Positions 34,349-44,011 are shown, counted from the stretch's first letter. The stretch: DNA of 64,000 nucleotides from M3007 sp044226205 (GCA_044226205.1 JBGAHL010000021.1:28866-92865), one strand, 5' to 3'. Notes: generated by a model from the sequence alone, not told the origin. A program made the numbers and translations.

Positions 34349-35450
34349 GAAAGAACTGGCGAATTTGGGTACACACGTAGTCGATTTGGGCATTGCCCAG
34401 GCCAATGTACAACGGCAAGCTCAGACATTGTCTGGCCAGGCGCTCCGCAACGGGAAAATCGCCTTCCCCGTAGGGAAGTTGGTCGCGGTAGGCGACCTGC
34501 AAATGCGGCGGCACGGGATAGTGCACGAGGGTACCGATTCCCGCCTTGCCCAGATGGGCCTGCAAGGCATCGCGGGCCGGGGTTTGTACGACAAACAGGT
34601 GATAAACATGGGTGGCCCCGGCTGCCGTGACGGGCAGTTGCAGGTCGGGAATACCGGCCAGGGCGTCGAGGTATTGCCGGGCCATTTGCCGGCGTTGTTC
34701 GGTCCAGGCGGCCAGGTGGCGCAGTTTGACCGAGAGCAGACCGGCCTGCAACTCGTCGATACGCCAGTTGCCGCCCAGGAGTTCGTTGTAGTACCTGACC
34801 CGCGAACCGTAGTTGCGAAGGGTCGCGGCAGTTTCGGCGAGATGGGCATCGCGGGTAGTCAAGGCCCCTGCTTCGCCGAGCGCGCCGAGGTTTTTGGTCG
34901 GGTAAAAACTGGTGGCATTGATCGTGCCCCAGGCGCCCGTGGAAATGCCGTTGTAGCTGGCGCCATGCGCCTGGGCATTGTCTTCGACGACAAAAAGCCC
35001 CTTCGACGCGGCAATTTGCATAATCGCCTCCATTTCACAGGCCTGGCCGTACAGGTGCACGGGCATGATACAGCGGGTGCGGGGGCCGATCGCCGCGCCA
35101 ATACGCGCCGGGTCGATATTGCAGGTGTCGGCTCGCGGCTCGACCAGCACGGGCGTGGCGCCAACTTGCGATACGGCCAGCAGGGCGGCGATGTAGGCGT
35201 TGGAAGGCAGAATGACCTCGTCGCCGGGACCAATGTCGAGGACCCGCAGGGCGATGTGCAGCGCATCGAGGCCGGTGCTGACGCCCACACAGTGGCTTAC
35301 CCCGCTGAACGCGGCATACTCGGCTTCGAAGCGGCTGGTCATGTGGCCCAGCACGTAATGATGACTCGCCAAAAAAGCATCGAACACCTCGCGGGCTTCT
35401 TGCCTGATTTGGGCTGTCGTAGTTTCAAAGGATAAAAATGGAATTTGCAC
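34341..35450 (-). CDS. DegT/DnrJ/EryC1-type PLP aminotransferase (FdtB/QdtB-like)
   Basis: 369 residues from a GTG at 35450, chosen because 'VQIPFLSFETTTAQIRQEAR' aligns with the family start; an ATG at 35501 would add 17 unlikely residues. PLP-binding pieces: 'GVSTGLDALHIALRVLDIGP', 'CIMPVHLYGQACEMEAIMQI', 'VEDNAQAHGASYNG', and the Schiff-base Lys in 'NATSFYPTKNLGALGEAGAL'. Transaminates a dTDP-3-keto-6-deoxyhexose, fitting with the adjacent isomerase and acetyltransferase. Heads the minus-strand cassette, divergent to the GT39 gene. Confidence 0.9.
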   Translation of the reverse strand: MQIPFLSFETTTAQIRQEAREVFDAFLASHHYVLGHMTSRFEAEYAAFSGVSHCVGVSTGLDALHIALRVLDIGPGDEVILPSNAYIAALLAVSQVGATPVLVEPRADTCNIDPARIGAAIGPRTRCIMPVHLYGQACEMEAIMQIAASKGLFVVEDNAQAHGASYNGISTGAWGTINATSFYPTKNLGALGEAGALTTRDAHLAETAATLRNYGSRVRYYNELLGGNWRIDELQAGLLSVKLRHLAAWTEQRRQMARQYLDALAGIPDLQLPVTAAGATHVYHLFVVQTPARDALQAHLGKAGIGTLVHYPVPPHLQVAYRDQLPYGEGDFPVAERLARQCLSLPLYIGLGNAQIDYVCTQIRQFFHA

Positions 35451-35482
35451 GCCGCAAGTTAAGGTTGAGAACGTATTAACGC

Positions 35483-35490
35483 TATTTTTG
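35483..35490 (+). promoter_or_regulatory. Candidate -7 box of the GT39 gene
   Basis: TATTTTTG fits TAnnTTTG, 20 bases before the ATG at 35511. It lies in the 60-base space between two divergent genes. Confidence 0.4.
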
Positions 35491-35510
35491 CCCAATATCA
35501 TCGCCTTTTC

Positions 35511-37196
35511 ATGACAAAACGAAAAACTCCTCCGACCGGAAAACGCCCCCAGGCCCCTCCCGCTGCAAAGCCTGCCACCGCTCCCGCCATCGTCTTGCCG
35601 CCCTGGTTGTGGTGGGTCGGACTGGCGATCATCCTGCTGGTGTACGCCTATTTTCGTTATCAGTTTATCCTCACGCCACTGGAGCGCGACGAGGGCAGCT
35701 ACGGTTACATCGGTCAGTTGATCCTCGACGGGAAGCGGCCGTATCTTGATTTTTATGAAATGAAGCCGCCGGCGCTGTTTTACTCCTACGCCTTGCTGGT
35801 CGGCGTTTTCGGGGCCTCGCTCGAAGGGCTGCACCTGGCCGTCCTGACGCTTTATCTGCTCAATGCCCTGCTGCTGTTTCTCATTGCCCGCAACCTTTTC
35901 GGACGGCCGTCGGCACTGCTGGCGCCCCTGAGCTACCTGTCGCTGGCGCTGGCTTCGCTGGCCAGCGGGTACACGGCACAGGCGGAGCATATCACGACAT
36001 TTTATCTGATTGCCGGTTACTATTTTGCGTCGAGGGGCTACGCTTCCGGCGGTAAAAAGTGGGAATGGGTCCTTGCGGGCGCTTTTCTCGCCACGGCTTT
36101 TATGACCAAACAAATTGCCGCTCTGATGGCCCTGCCGGTCCTGCTGATCCTTGCGGGATGGGTGTACAATCAGCCGACGCCCCGCCGCTCCGCCTGGCTG
36201 GCGGCTGCCCGCAATACCGGCTGGATGGCGCTGGGCGGTGTGGTGGTGGTCGCGGGCTGGCTGGCCGTGGTCGCGGCACAGGGCGGCTGGAACGACATGC
36301 TGTTCTGGGTACTCGAGTATCCGAAAAAATATGCGTCCAAATTTACCTGGGAGGACCGCAAACCCACGTTTATCGCCATCTTCAATGCCATGTGGCGGGA
36401 ATACCTGGTGTTGTGGTTGTTGGCGCTGGCGGGTCTCGCGCTGGGGCTGATTTCCCGCCGTTACAGGATCATGGCCTTGTTTTCGGCCGCCGTGCTTGGT
36501 ACAGCCTTGATCTCGGTTTTTCCCGGGTACTATTTTTACAGTCACTATTGGCTTTTTCTGGCTCCAGCCGCCGCGTTGTGCGCGGCGCTGTTTGCGGGTG
36601 CGCTGACCGAACGGCTGAGCAGCGCCTGGCCTTCGGCGCCAGCGGGCATAGTGGCTGTTCTGATGTTGGTTGTTGTGTTTTTTTGGGATTTTGGAAAAAG
36701 AAAAACCTATTACACCTCACCCAATATCAAGCAAATAATGCGCGTGGCGTATGCCGACAATCCATTTCCCGAAACCCTTGAAATTGCGAAGGAACTGAAA
36801 AAACGCAGCGCGCCCGGCGACGAATTGCTGGTCATGGGTTCGGAACCGCAGTTGAATTTTTACACGGGAATGCGCAGCCCGACCCGGCACTTTTTTATGG
36901 GTTTTCTGGCCAAATACCACCCCGAAGAAACAGCCTGGATCGCGGAGGCCAAAGCGGATGCCGAACGCAGCAAACCCCGTTTCCTGGTGCATGTCGTACA
37001 CCCGTTTTCCTGGGCCTATCCCAATGGTTCCAAAACGGAAATGTTCGATTTCGGCTTTGCTTTTGCCAGCAAATACTACAAAACCATCGGAATGGTCGAG
37101 TTGTCGCCCGAAGGCAGTCAGTATTACTGGGATGAAGCCGCGCTGCAACACCCGCGTTCAAAAGACAGGTTTATCCAGATTTTTGAACGCCGATAA
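35511..37196 (+). CDS. GT39/ArnT-like membrane glycosyltransferase
   Basis: 561 residues. After a basic, proline-rich N-terminus comes the GT-C signature 'YFRYQFILTPLERDEGSYGY' (catalytic Asp/Glu loop) and 'YLDFYEMKPPALFYSYALLV', followed by about ten hydrophobic helices and a C-terminal soluble domain. Such enzymes transfer a sugar from a polyprenyl-phosphate donor on the outer face of the inner membrane. With the GT2 enzyme next door, a two-step lipid-linked sugar pathway is plausible. Divergent to the amino-sugar cassette. Confidence 0.85.
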   Translation: MTKRKTPPTGKRPQAPPAAKPATAPAIVLPPWLWWVGLAIILLVYAYFRYQFILTPLERDEGSYGYIGQLILDGKRPYLDFYEMKPPALFYSYALLVGVFGASLEGLHLAVLTLYLLNALLLFLIARNLFGRPSALLAPLSYLSLALASLASGYTAQAEHITTFYLIAGYYFASRGYASGGKKWEWVLAGAFLATAFMTKQIAALMALPVLLILAGWVYNQPTPRRSAWLAAARNTGWMALGGVVVVAGWLAVVAAQGGWNDMLFWVLEYPKKYASKFTWEDRKPTFIAIFNAMWREYLVLWLLALAGLALGLISRRYRIMALFSAAVLGTALISVFPGYYFYSHYWLFLAPAAALCAALFAGALTERLSSAWPSAPAGIVAVLMLVVVFFWDFGKRKTYYTSPNIKQIMRVAYADNPFPETLEIAKELKKRSAPGDELLVMGSEPQLNFYTGMRSPTRHFFMGFLAKYHPEETAWIAEAKADAERSKPRFLVHVVHPFSWAYPNGSKTEMFDFGFAFASKYYKTIGMVELSPEGSQYYWDEAALQHPRSKDRFIQIFERR

Positions 37197-37223
37197 ACCC
37201 GCCGGGCTTGTCGCTTGCAGGGT

Positions 37224-39572
37224 TTACTGTTTGACAAACATCACCGCCGAACGCGAAGCGCCCGACGTGCTCAGGTAGTACACGCCGCTGTTCCAGCCAT
37301 CGAGATCGATGCTGTGCGAAGGGCCGGAGAGATAGCCGGAAAGCACGGATTTGCCCAGCACGTCGCGCACCTGAAAAGGCACGGGCGCCTGCCAGTTGTC
37401 CATCTCCACGACCAGCACCGACTGGGCCGGGTTGGGGTGGCAGCGCAGCAGTGCGTCGCCGCCGGCTGGCTGGTGCACGTTTGAAATGACCAGCTCGCAT
37501 TGCGCGGTGTCGATTTGCAAAAACATATCGTCGAAGTACGAATCATTGTCCGTGCCGCCCTGACGTGTCCCCGTGAGGACAAAACGGATGCTTCGGCAGG
37601 CGGCGGGCAGGGTGGCGGTTTTGCGGAGTTTCACCCATTCACCCGAATTGACGCCATAGGTGGGGGTTGCGCCCACGAGATTGCCGGTGGCAGATAAAAA
37701 TTCGAGCCGGAAATCGGGCCGGTCGGAGCCTTGATAGTCGCTGAGATAGCCGCCGAAAATCACCTTGGCATTGCCATCAACAAAGTGCTGGGCATAAGCC
37801 GATACGTCGATCAGCTGGTAAGCTTCGGCGTAGGCGTTTTCCACACAAACGCCGCCCACGGCAAACAGGCGGTCGCCGGAATGCGCATCATTGCCGGCAC
37901 ATTCTCCGCTGAGGATGGATTCGATCACGCCTTCGGTGGCCGTCCAGTTGTCGATGCCGTCTTCGGCGCCGCCGTTGAGCAAGAGGTTGCCGGTGGCATT
38001 GGTCGGGCCGGTGAAAAAACGGATCGGTTCGCTCCAGGGGCTCCAGCCCAGACTGCGGTCGCGGTAACGGACACGCCAGAAATAGGTCGAGTTGTCGGCC
38101 AGGCCCTCGATTTTTTCATCGGTGAGGTCGTCGCCGGCCTGCAAATCGACGTATTTGTACCAGTTTTCATATTGCTTCCACTGATCGATCAAAGGATTGG
38201 CGAACAGGGAGTCGCTGGCGAGTTGCCACTGGGACGCGCCGTGCAAATCGGCATCAGGATCGGCATAGGCTGTGGCGCTGAGTTCGATGACGCAATCGGG
38301 GGAAACGATCAGGTCGGGAGAGGGAAACACCCCTTGCGGCTGTTCGGGCGAAAGGTTGTAGCGTTTGATCAAAAAGCTGTCGCGCAGCACGTTGTCGAGC
38401 GGAAAATCCACATTGCCCCGGCTGATGCGTTTGAGCACGAAGCGCGGGTGTTCGCCCGCTTCCACGGCCACCCACACGAAGCCGTATTCGTCCTGGCTGA
38501 CGATGTGTTCGGGGTAGTCGATTTGGGCGTATTCGTTCCAGTAATCGATGTTGCCGCCGGCCGTGGCCACATTGACCATGCTGTGGTTGTGGTTGAGGCT
38601 TTGGCCACGCGAATAGGCGTGCGTATGTCCGTAAAAATGCACGCTGGGCTTGCCGCAGGCCGTTGAAAAATCTTCCAGCCGCTGGATCACCTGGCCGGTA
38701 TAGTCCGAATTGCCGTCGGGCCAGAGTTCGGAATGGTGCGGGTGGTGCAACTGGGCAAAGACAAAGTCGATATCATCGTCGGCGCAGGCGTCGTCGAGCA
38801 CCATTTCGAGCCAGTCGAGTTGCTCAGGGATCGTGTAGCCCGAGTTGGAATTGAGGCCGATGATGCGCACATTGGAGTAATCCTTGTACCACCAGTGTTC
38901 TTCGTAGCCGGGCGTGCCGTTGAGCGGCAGTTCGAAATATTTGAAATACGTGGGCGTGTTGTTTTCATGATTGCCCAGCACAGGATATACGGGGATGTGG
39001 CTGAACAGATTTTCCGAAGGGTTGAAAAAGGTGTTTTTCCATTGCAAATAATCATTCCCGTTGTCAACCAGATCGCCCGGAATAATGGCGAACGCCAGTT
39101 GCGCCGGCAAATCCACGGGGCCCAGATCCTGCAAATAGCCGATGATGCCCTCATTGCATATTTCATTGAAAATGTAGGGATTGGAGTAATCCTGCTGCAT
39201 GTCGCTCATGGCGACGAGGGCGAAGGGTTTTTCCGCGCTTTTGAGCGGCGGCGACACGAAGTCGTACACCTCGCTGTGCGCATTGCCCGTGACCACCTGG
39301 TAATAATAGCGGGTGTCGGGCATCAGGCCGAAAAGATGCGCATGATGGATGCGGGAATTGCCCATGCCGGGCTCCGACTCGCCGGTCGACACGTAGCCCA
39401 GCGTATCGGTCGGGCCCCAGGCCACGTAACCGGCCGAGGTATCGGAGGCTTCCCAGGCCACGACGATGGAGAAGGGTTCGGCGTCTTGCAAAAAGGGTTG
39501 CACCAGCAGGTTTTGTGCAGTCGCCGCAACGGCGCAGAGGCTGAGGCCAATTACGAGGCAGATTGTCTTCAT
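37224..39572 (-). CDS. Secreted purple-acid-phosphatase-like metallophosphoesterase with T9SS domain
   Basis: 782 residues from the ATG at 39572, where the signal peptide MKTICLVIGLSLCAVAATAQ begins. Residues about 25-105 are a fibronectin-like N-terminal domain ('HLFGLMPDTRYYYQVVTG'). The calcineurin-like domain has 'ALVAMSDMQQ', 'AIIPGDLVDNGNDYLQWKN', 'VYPVLGNHEN', 'FAQLHHPHHS' and 'VHFYGHTHAYSRGQ' as metal-binding motifs. A further beta-sandwich region precedes the T9SS type A tail ('CHPNPAQSVLVVEMDNW' to 'AVMFVKQ'). Probably a surface phosphatase for organic phosphate. Confidence 0.88.
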   Translation of the reverse strand: MKTICLVIGLSLCAVAATAQNLLVQPFLQDAEPFSIVVAWEASDTSAGYVAWGPTDTLGYVSTGESEPGMGNSRIHHAHLFGLMPDTRYYYQVVTGNAHSEVYDFVSPPLKSAEKPFALVAMSDMQQDYSNPYIFNEICNEGIIGYLQDLGPVDLPAQLAFAIIPGDLVDNGNDYLQWKNTFFNPSENLFSHIPVYPVLGNHENNTPTYFKYFELPLNGTPGYEEHWWYKDYSNVRIIGLNSNSGYTIPEQLDWLEMVLDDACADDDIDFVFAQLHHPHHSELWPDGNSDYTGQVIQRLEDFSTACGKPSVHFYGHTHAYSRGQSLNHNHSMVNVATAGGNIDYWNEYAQIDYPEHIVSQDEYGFVWVAVEAGEHPRFVLKRISRGNVDFPLDNVLRDSFLIKRYNLSPEQPQGVFPSPDLIVSPDCVIELSATAYADPDADLHGASQWQLASDSLFANPLIDQWKQYENWYKYVDLQAGDDLTDEKIEGLADNSTYFWRVRYRDRSLGWSPWSEPIRFFTGPTNATGNLLLNGGAEDGIDNWTATEGVIESILSGECAGNDAHSGDRLFAVGGVCVENAYAEAYQLIDVSAYAQHFVDGNAKVIFGGYLSDYQGSDRPDFRLEFLSATGNLVGATPTYGVNSGEWVKLRKTATLPAACRSIRFVLTGTRQGGTDNDSYFDDMFLQIDTAQCELVISNVHQPAGGDALLRCHPNPAQSVLVVEMDNWQAPVPFQVRDVLGKSVLSGYLSGPSHSIDLDGWNSGVYYLSTSGASRSAVMFVKQ

Positions 39573-39724
39573 GAAAAAACACGGTTGCAGTTGATTAAAA
39601 ACCAGGCGAATGTAAGCGCCCGGACTTTCATTGATAAATTTCTTCCGTTGGTTGATAAAGTTTGCCGCGCCTTGCAGCGGAGGGCACTTTTGTCGCCATA
39701 CGCTACCCAATATCCTCTATCGCT

Positions 39725-42046
39725 ATGGTTTTCAGGTCTTTTTTGCTGCTTTTCCTCTGTTGTACGACCGGTTTGTTTGCCCAAAACCACACCCTGTCCG
39801 GCTACCTGCGCGATGCCGCTTCGGGTGAAGAATTGCTCTACGCCACGGTCAGAGTGGTCGATTCCGACAAGGGCGCCACGACCAATGAATACGGATTTTA
39901 CTCGCTCACCCTGCCGCGGGGCGTCTATCAGCTGCGTTTTTCGTACGTCGGTTATGAAAGCCGCGTCGTTGAGGTCGATCTCGATAAAGACACACGCCTC
40001 GACGTGGAAATCGGCGCCGCGGCCACCTTGCAGGAGGTGGTGGTGAATGCCACGCCGGAGGACGAAAACATCCGCTCCACCGAGATGAGCGTCGCGACGC
40101 TCGACATGAAAGACGCCAAACTGATCCCCGTGCTTTTCGGCGAACAGGACATCCTGAAAACCATCCAGCTGCTGCCGGGCGTGAGCCCCAACAGCGAGGG
40201 CAATGCCGGCTTTTTCGTGCGCGGCGGCGATGCCGATCAGAACCTCGTGCTGCTCGACGAGGCGCCCGTGTACAACGCCTCCCACCTCCTGGGCTTCTTT
40301 TCCGTGTTCAATTCGGACGCCCTGAAAGACGTCAAACTCTACAAAGGCGGCATCCCGGCCCAGTACGGCGGCCGCATTTCCTCGGTGCTCGATGTGCGCA
40401 TGAAAAACGGCAATACCCGCTCGCCCGAAGTTTCCGGCGGCATCGGACTGATCTCCTCCCGGCTGACCGTCGAGACGCCCTTCGGCAAGGATGAAAAAGG
40501 CTCGCTCATCCTGTCCGGCCGCCGCACCTACGCCGACCTTTTGTTGAAAACCTTTTCCAAAGACTTTGACGAAACCTCCCTGTACTTCTACGATTTCAAC
40601 GCCAAGGCCAATTATATCCTCGGCGACAAAGACCGGCTTTACCTCTCCGGCTACTTCGGCCGCGACGTGTTCGGGCTTAATCGTGTGGGCCTCGACTGGG
40701 GCAACACCACCGCCACCCTGCGCTGGAACCACGTGTTCGACGATCGCCTGTTTTGCAACACCGCCCTGATTTACAGCGATTTCGATTATGGCTTCGGCGT
40801 CGACAACGCGGGCACGGCCATCGAACTAAGCTCGGGTATTTTTAATTACAACCTCAAACAGGACTTCAACTGGTTTGCCAATCCCGACAACACCCTGCAA
40901 TTCGGCTGGAACGCCATCGTCCACCGCTTCAAACCCGGCCAGTTCAGCGCCGACGACGGCGACGAGAGTACCACAGACATGGCGCTCGATCTGCCCGCGC
41001 AACAGGCCCTGGAAACCGGTTTTTACCTCGACAACGAGCAGAAAATCAACAATCGCCTCTCGATCTACTACGGCGCCCGGCTGAGTACGTTCAGCAATAT
41101 CGGCCCCTACGACCTGAAAACCTACAACGCCGCCGATGAGCCGATCTCGACGCAATCCTACCGCTCGGGCGACTTGTACCATACCTGGTGGGGACTGGAA
41201 CCCCGTGCCAGCGCCACTTTTTTGCTCGACGAGCACAGCTCCGTGAAAGCCTCCTACAACCGCCTTTACCAGTACCTGCACCTTTTGTCCAACTCGACCT
41301 CGGGCACCCCGACCGACCTGTGGTATCCGAGCACGCCGCTGGTGCGGCCGGAGATCGGCGACCAGTGGGCTTTGGGTTATTTCCGCAATTTTCAGGACAA
41401 TACCTGGGAGTTCAGCGTGGAAGCTTATTACAAAAACCTGCTCCACCAGGTCGATTACGAAGACGGCGCAGAGCCCTTTCTCAACCCCGATCTGGAGGCG
41501 GAACTGGTGTTCGGAAAAGGCCGGGCTTACGGCACGGAATTTTTTCTCAAAAAAAACAAGGGCGAGCTCAGGGGCTGGGTGTCGTACACGCTGTCCAAAT
41601 CCGAACGGCAATTCCAAGCGATCAACGACGGAAACTGGTTTTCCGCCCGTCAGGACCGCACGCATGCGATTTCAGTGGTCGCCACCTACCGCATCTCACC
41701 CCGCGTGAGCGCCTCGGGCGCCTGGGTGTACTACACGGGCGACGCGGTGACGTTCCCCACGGGAAAATATGCCGTCGATGGCCAGATCGTAACGCTGTAC
41801 AGCGGCCGCAACGGCGACCGCATGCCCGATTACCACCGCCTCGACCTGGGGCTCAACTGGCAATTGAAAGAGCATCGCCACTGGTCGTCGGAGCTCAATT
41901 TTTCCGTGTACAATGCCTACAACCGCAAAAACGCCTTCTCCATCAGCTTCGAGGAAAGCGAAACCAGGCCGGGCACCACGGAGGCTGTCAAAACCGCGCT
42001 GTTCGGTATGGTGCCTTCGGTGACCTGGAATTTTCGGTGGAAATGA
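39725..42046 (+). CDS. TonB-dependent receptor
   Basis: 773 residues from the ATG at 39725 with signal peptide (MVFRSFLLLFLCCTTGLFAQ). Carboxypeptidase-like regulatory domain (about 25-105: 'LSGYLRDAASGEELLYATVR'), plug domain ('LLPGVSPNSEGNAGFFVRGG', 'VKLYKGGIPAQYGGRISSVL') and a 22-strand-type barrel to the C-terminus. It imports an unknown substrate across the outer membrane. This plug type usually sits beside a DUF4249 lipoprotein; the only one here is about 10 kb away (52080). A WYL regulator follows. Confidence 0.9.
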   Translation: MVFRSFLLLFLCCTTGLFAQNHTLSGYLRDAASGEELLYATVRVVDSDKGATTNEYGFYSLTLPRGVYQLRFSYVGYESRVVEVDLDKDTRLDVEIGAAATLQEVVVNATPEDENIRSTEMSVATLDMKDAKLIPVLFGEQDILKTIQLLPGVSPNSEGNAGFFVRGGDADQNLVLLDEAPVYNASHLLGFFSVFNSDALKDVKLYKGGIPAQYGGRISSVLDVRMKNGNTRSPEVSGGIGLISSRLTVETPFGKDEKGSLILSGRRTYADLLLKTFSKDFDETSLYFYDFNAKANYILGDKDRLYLSGYFGRDVFGLNRVGLDWGNTTATLRWNHVFDDRLFCNTALIYSDFDYGFGVDNAGTAIELSSGIFNYNLKQDFNWFANPDNTLQFGWNAIVHRFKPGQFSADDGDESTTDMALDLPAQQALETGFYLDNEQKINNRLSIYYGARLSTFSNIGPYDLKTYNAADEPISTQSYRSGDLYHTWWGLEPRASATFLLDEHSSVKASYNRLYQYLHLLSNSTSGTPTDLWYPSTPLVRPEIGDQWALGYFRNFQDNTWEFSVEAYYKNLLHQVDYEDGAEPFLNPDLEAELVFGKGRAYGTEFFLKKNKGELRGWVSYTLSKSERQFQAINDGNWFSARQDRTHAISVVATYRISPRVSASGAWVYYTGDAVTFPTGKYAVDGQIVTLYSGRNGDRMPDYHRLDLGLNWQLKEHRHWSSELNFSVYNAYNRKNAFSISFEESETRPGTTEAVKTALFGMVPSVTWNFRWK

Positions 42047-42133
42047 GACCGCCGGCGTTTTTGTGAAATTTTGTTTGATAAATCATGTTTTTAGGGAGCG
42101 GCTTATAAATTTTGCATCCTTTTCCTTGCTGAC

Positions 42134-42859
42134 ATGAATCGAATCGACCGGCTTTTGGGCATCATCACCTTGTTGCAAGCCAAAAAACACCGCACCGTGC
42201 CGCAGATCGCCGAACATTTCGGGATCAGCGAGCGCACGGTATTCCGCGATTTGCGGGCGATCGGCGAGATCGGGGTGCCGGTCATGTTCGAGCCGGAAAA
42301 AGGCTATTCGGTGGGCAGCGGCTTTTTTCTTCCGCCGGTTTCGCTCACTGCCGAGGAGGCCAATGCCCTCTCGCTGGCCGAGCCGCTGGTGATCCGTTTC
42401 GCCGACAAATCGGTGCAGCAGCATTACGGCACGGCCTTGTCGAAAATCAGGATGGTGCTGGGCCGCATGCAACAGGAACGACTCGACCATACGCGCCGGC
42501 AAACGGCGCATTTCGTGCCCGACCACTATGCCCACCTCATGCCCGCGACCGATTACCTGGTGCCCATCCAGAACGCGATCGTCGAGCGCAGGATACTTCG
42601 CATCGGCTACGTGAACCAGCAGGAGGAGGAAAGCCTGAGGGAGGTGGAGCCGATCGGCCTCACGTTTTATTCGCTCAACTGGCACCTCATCGCCTGGTGC
42701 CACCTGCGCGGCGAATACCGCGATTTTCGTACCTCGCGGATCAGCCAACTGACCGTGACCCTCCAGCCTTTTCGCAAAACCGACCACATCAGCTTGCAGG
42801 AATACCTGCATTCGATTCAGCGAGAAATTGTGGACACGCCCGGACACCCGCTGACATAG
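42134..42859 (+). CDS. YafY-type HTH-WYL transcriptional regulator
   Basis: 241 residues. N-terminal winged helix 'KHRTVPQIAEHFGISERTVF' with 'RDLRAIGEIGVPVMFEPEKG', then a WYL domain ('ILRIGYVNQQEEESLREVEP' and 'LTFYSLNWHLIAWCHLRGEY', 'RDFRTSRISQLTVT'). WYL proteins sense nucleic acid or nucleotide ligands and regulate transcription. The SRPBCC gene 64 bases downstream is the usual kind of neighbour for YafY-like regulators. Confidence 0.88.
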   Translation: MNRIDRLLGIITLLQAKKHRTVPQIAEHFGISERTVFRDLRAIGEIGVPVMFEPEKGYSVGSGFFLPPVSLTAEEANALSLAEPLVIRFADKSVQQHYGTALSKIRMVLGRMQQERLDHTRRQTAHFVPDHYAHLMPATDYLVPIQNAIVERRILRIGYVNQQEEESLREVEPIGLTFYSLNWHLIAWCHLRGEYRDFRTSRISQLTVTLQPFRKTDHISLQEYLHSIQREIVDTPGHPLT

Positions 42860-42923
42860 GGTTGTCAGTGAAGGGCTTTTCCTTTGTCGCATCATCCATT
42901 TTGACAACAAAAACGACTTAAAA

Positions 42924-43355
42924 ATGGCTTTTACGGCAAAAACACAATGCACCATCCATGCCCCCGTGGCCAAGGTATGGGCGGCGCTTACCCGTCCTGA
43001 AATGGTCAAAAAATATTTTTTCGGCACTGAAATGGTCACCGACTGGCGGCCAGGCACGCCGATTTTTTTCCGGGGCGAATGGGAAGGAAAACCTTACGAA
43101 GACAAGGGCACTGTGCTCAAATTTGAACCCGAAAAAATGCTGGAGTACAATTACCACAGTTCGTGGTCCGACCTGCCCGACCTGCCCGAAAACTATCAAA
43201 TCATCCGCTACCGCCTGAAACCCAAAGGCGCGGGCGCCGTTTTAACCATTACCCAGCGCAACATCGATACCCTGGAAAAAAAGGTGCATTCGGTTCAAAG
43301 CTGGGCGGTGATGATGAAAGAAATGAAAAAACTGCTGGAAACCAATAATTTATGA
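42924..43355 (+). CDS. SRPBCC/AHSA1-like protein
   Basis: 143 residues. 'TIHAPVAKVWAALTRPEMVK' at the start and 'PIFFRGEWEGKPYEDKGTVL', 'LEYNYHSSWSDLPDLPENY' match the START-like AHSA1 domain, a cavity that binds hydrophobic ligands. Cytosolic; ligand unknown. Likely cotranscribed with the WYL regulator. Confidence 0.85.
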   Translation: MAFTAKTQCTIHAPVAKVWAALTRPEMVKKYFFGTEMVTDWRPGTPIFFRGEWEGKPYEDKGTVLKFEPEKMLEYNYHSSWSDLPDLPENYQIIRYRLKPKGAGAVLTITQRNIDTLEKKVHSVQSWAVMMKEMKKLLETNNL

Positions 43356-43367
43356 TGATCATCCTCA

Positions 43368-43594
43368 TTTTCACCGCAAAGACGCAAAGGCGCAAAGAAA
43401 TTCACCAACTCTTTTGCGTCTCCGCGTCTCCGCGGTGAAAATGCAAAGAAATTCGCGCACCCTTAGCGTCTCCGCGTCTTAGCGGTGAAAACCCAAAGAA
43501 ATTCACCAACCCCTTTGCGTCTCCGCGTCTCCGCGGTGAAAATGCAAAGAAATTTGCGAACCCTTTGCGTCTCCGCGTCTTAGCGGTGAAAACA
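43368..43594. repeat. Tandem 50-51 bp repeat with inverted left arm
   Basis: Four direct units start at 43393, 43444, 43494 and 43545 (CAAAGAAATT...GCGTCTCCGCGTCT...GCGGTGAAA). Two sub-types alternate, ending CCGCGGTGAAAATG or TAGCGGTGAAAAC. The left edge (43368-43392, TTTTCACCGCAAAGACGC) is the inverted form, so the array can fold into a long hairpin. Lies between the SRPBCC and DUF6157 genes and ends 9 bases before the latter's ATG. Confidence 0.82.
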
Positions 43595-43603
43595 TTAAAA
43601 AAA

Positions 43604-44011
43604 ATGCACACCACGAATTACTACAACACCCTGATCGAGATCGCCGAAGACTGCCCGATCAACAGCGCCGAGGAGCCGCCTTTGAAAGGCGAAGACAAGT
43701 CTGTGGCGCGCCTGCAATTCGAGATGATCCTCGAACACCCCTACGAGTATTGTTCCGACGACGTCATTTTCGGGACTTTCGCCGCCAGAAACGGCCTGCA
43801 TGGCAGTTTGCAAGCCGAACGGGAGCAATTTTTTTCAAAAGGACAAGCCTGCCTGCGGGCCTCGCCGCTGCCCAAGCGCTACGGCTGGGGCGTGCACCAC
43901 AACGCCGAGGGCAAAGTGGCGATTTATCCCGTCGATTCGGAAGAATACCGCCGTCTTGCCGCCGATTCGGGCGTGCAAAAAGTAAAGGCCATGCGCTCGA
44001 AACGCAGCTGA
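43604..44011 (+). CDS. DUF6157-family protein
   Basis: 135 residues from the ATG at 43604. 'MHTTNYYNTLIEIAEDCPIN', 'SVARLQFEMILEHPYEYCSD' and 'DVIFGTFAARNG' match the conserved start of DUF6157, with 'ASPLPKRYGWGVHHNAEGKV' in the second half. Small soluble protein of unknown function. Its TGA stop abuts the stop of the convergent DUF1304 gene with no intervening base. Confidence 0.8.
   Translation: MHTTNYYNTLIEIAEDCPINSAEEPPLKGEDKSVARLQFEMILEHPYEYCSDDVIFGTFAARNGLHGSLQAEREQFFSKGQACLRASPLPKRYGWGVHHNAEGKVAIYPVDSEEYRRLAADSGVQKVKAMRSKRS

Noticed and set aside
34341..36545. A 734-codon version of the aminotransferase
   Set aside because: The upstream half is the antisense of the GT39 gene. The family start aligns with the GTG at 35450.
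43402..43614. A 70-residue minus-strand protein with repeated RRGDAKG
   Set aside because: It is only the translation of the 50-51 bp tandem repeat.
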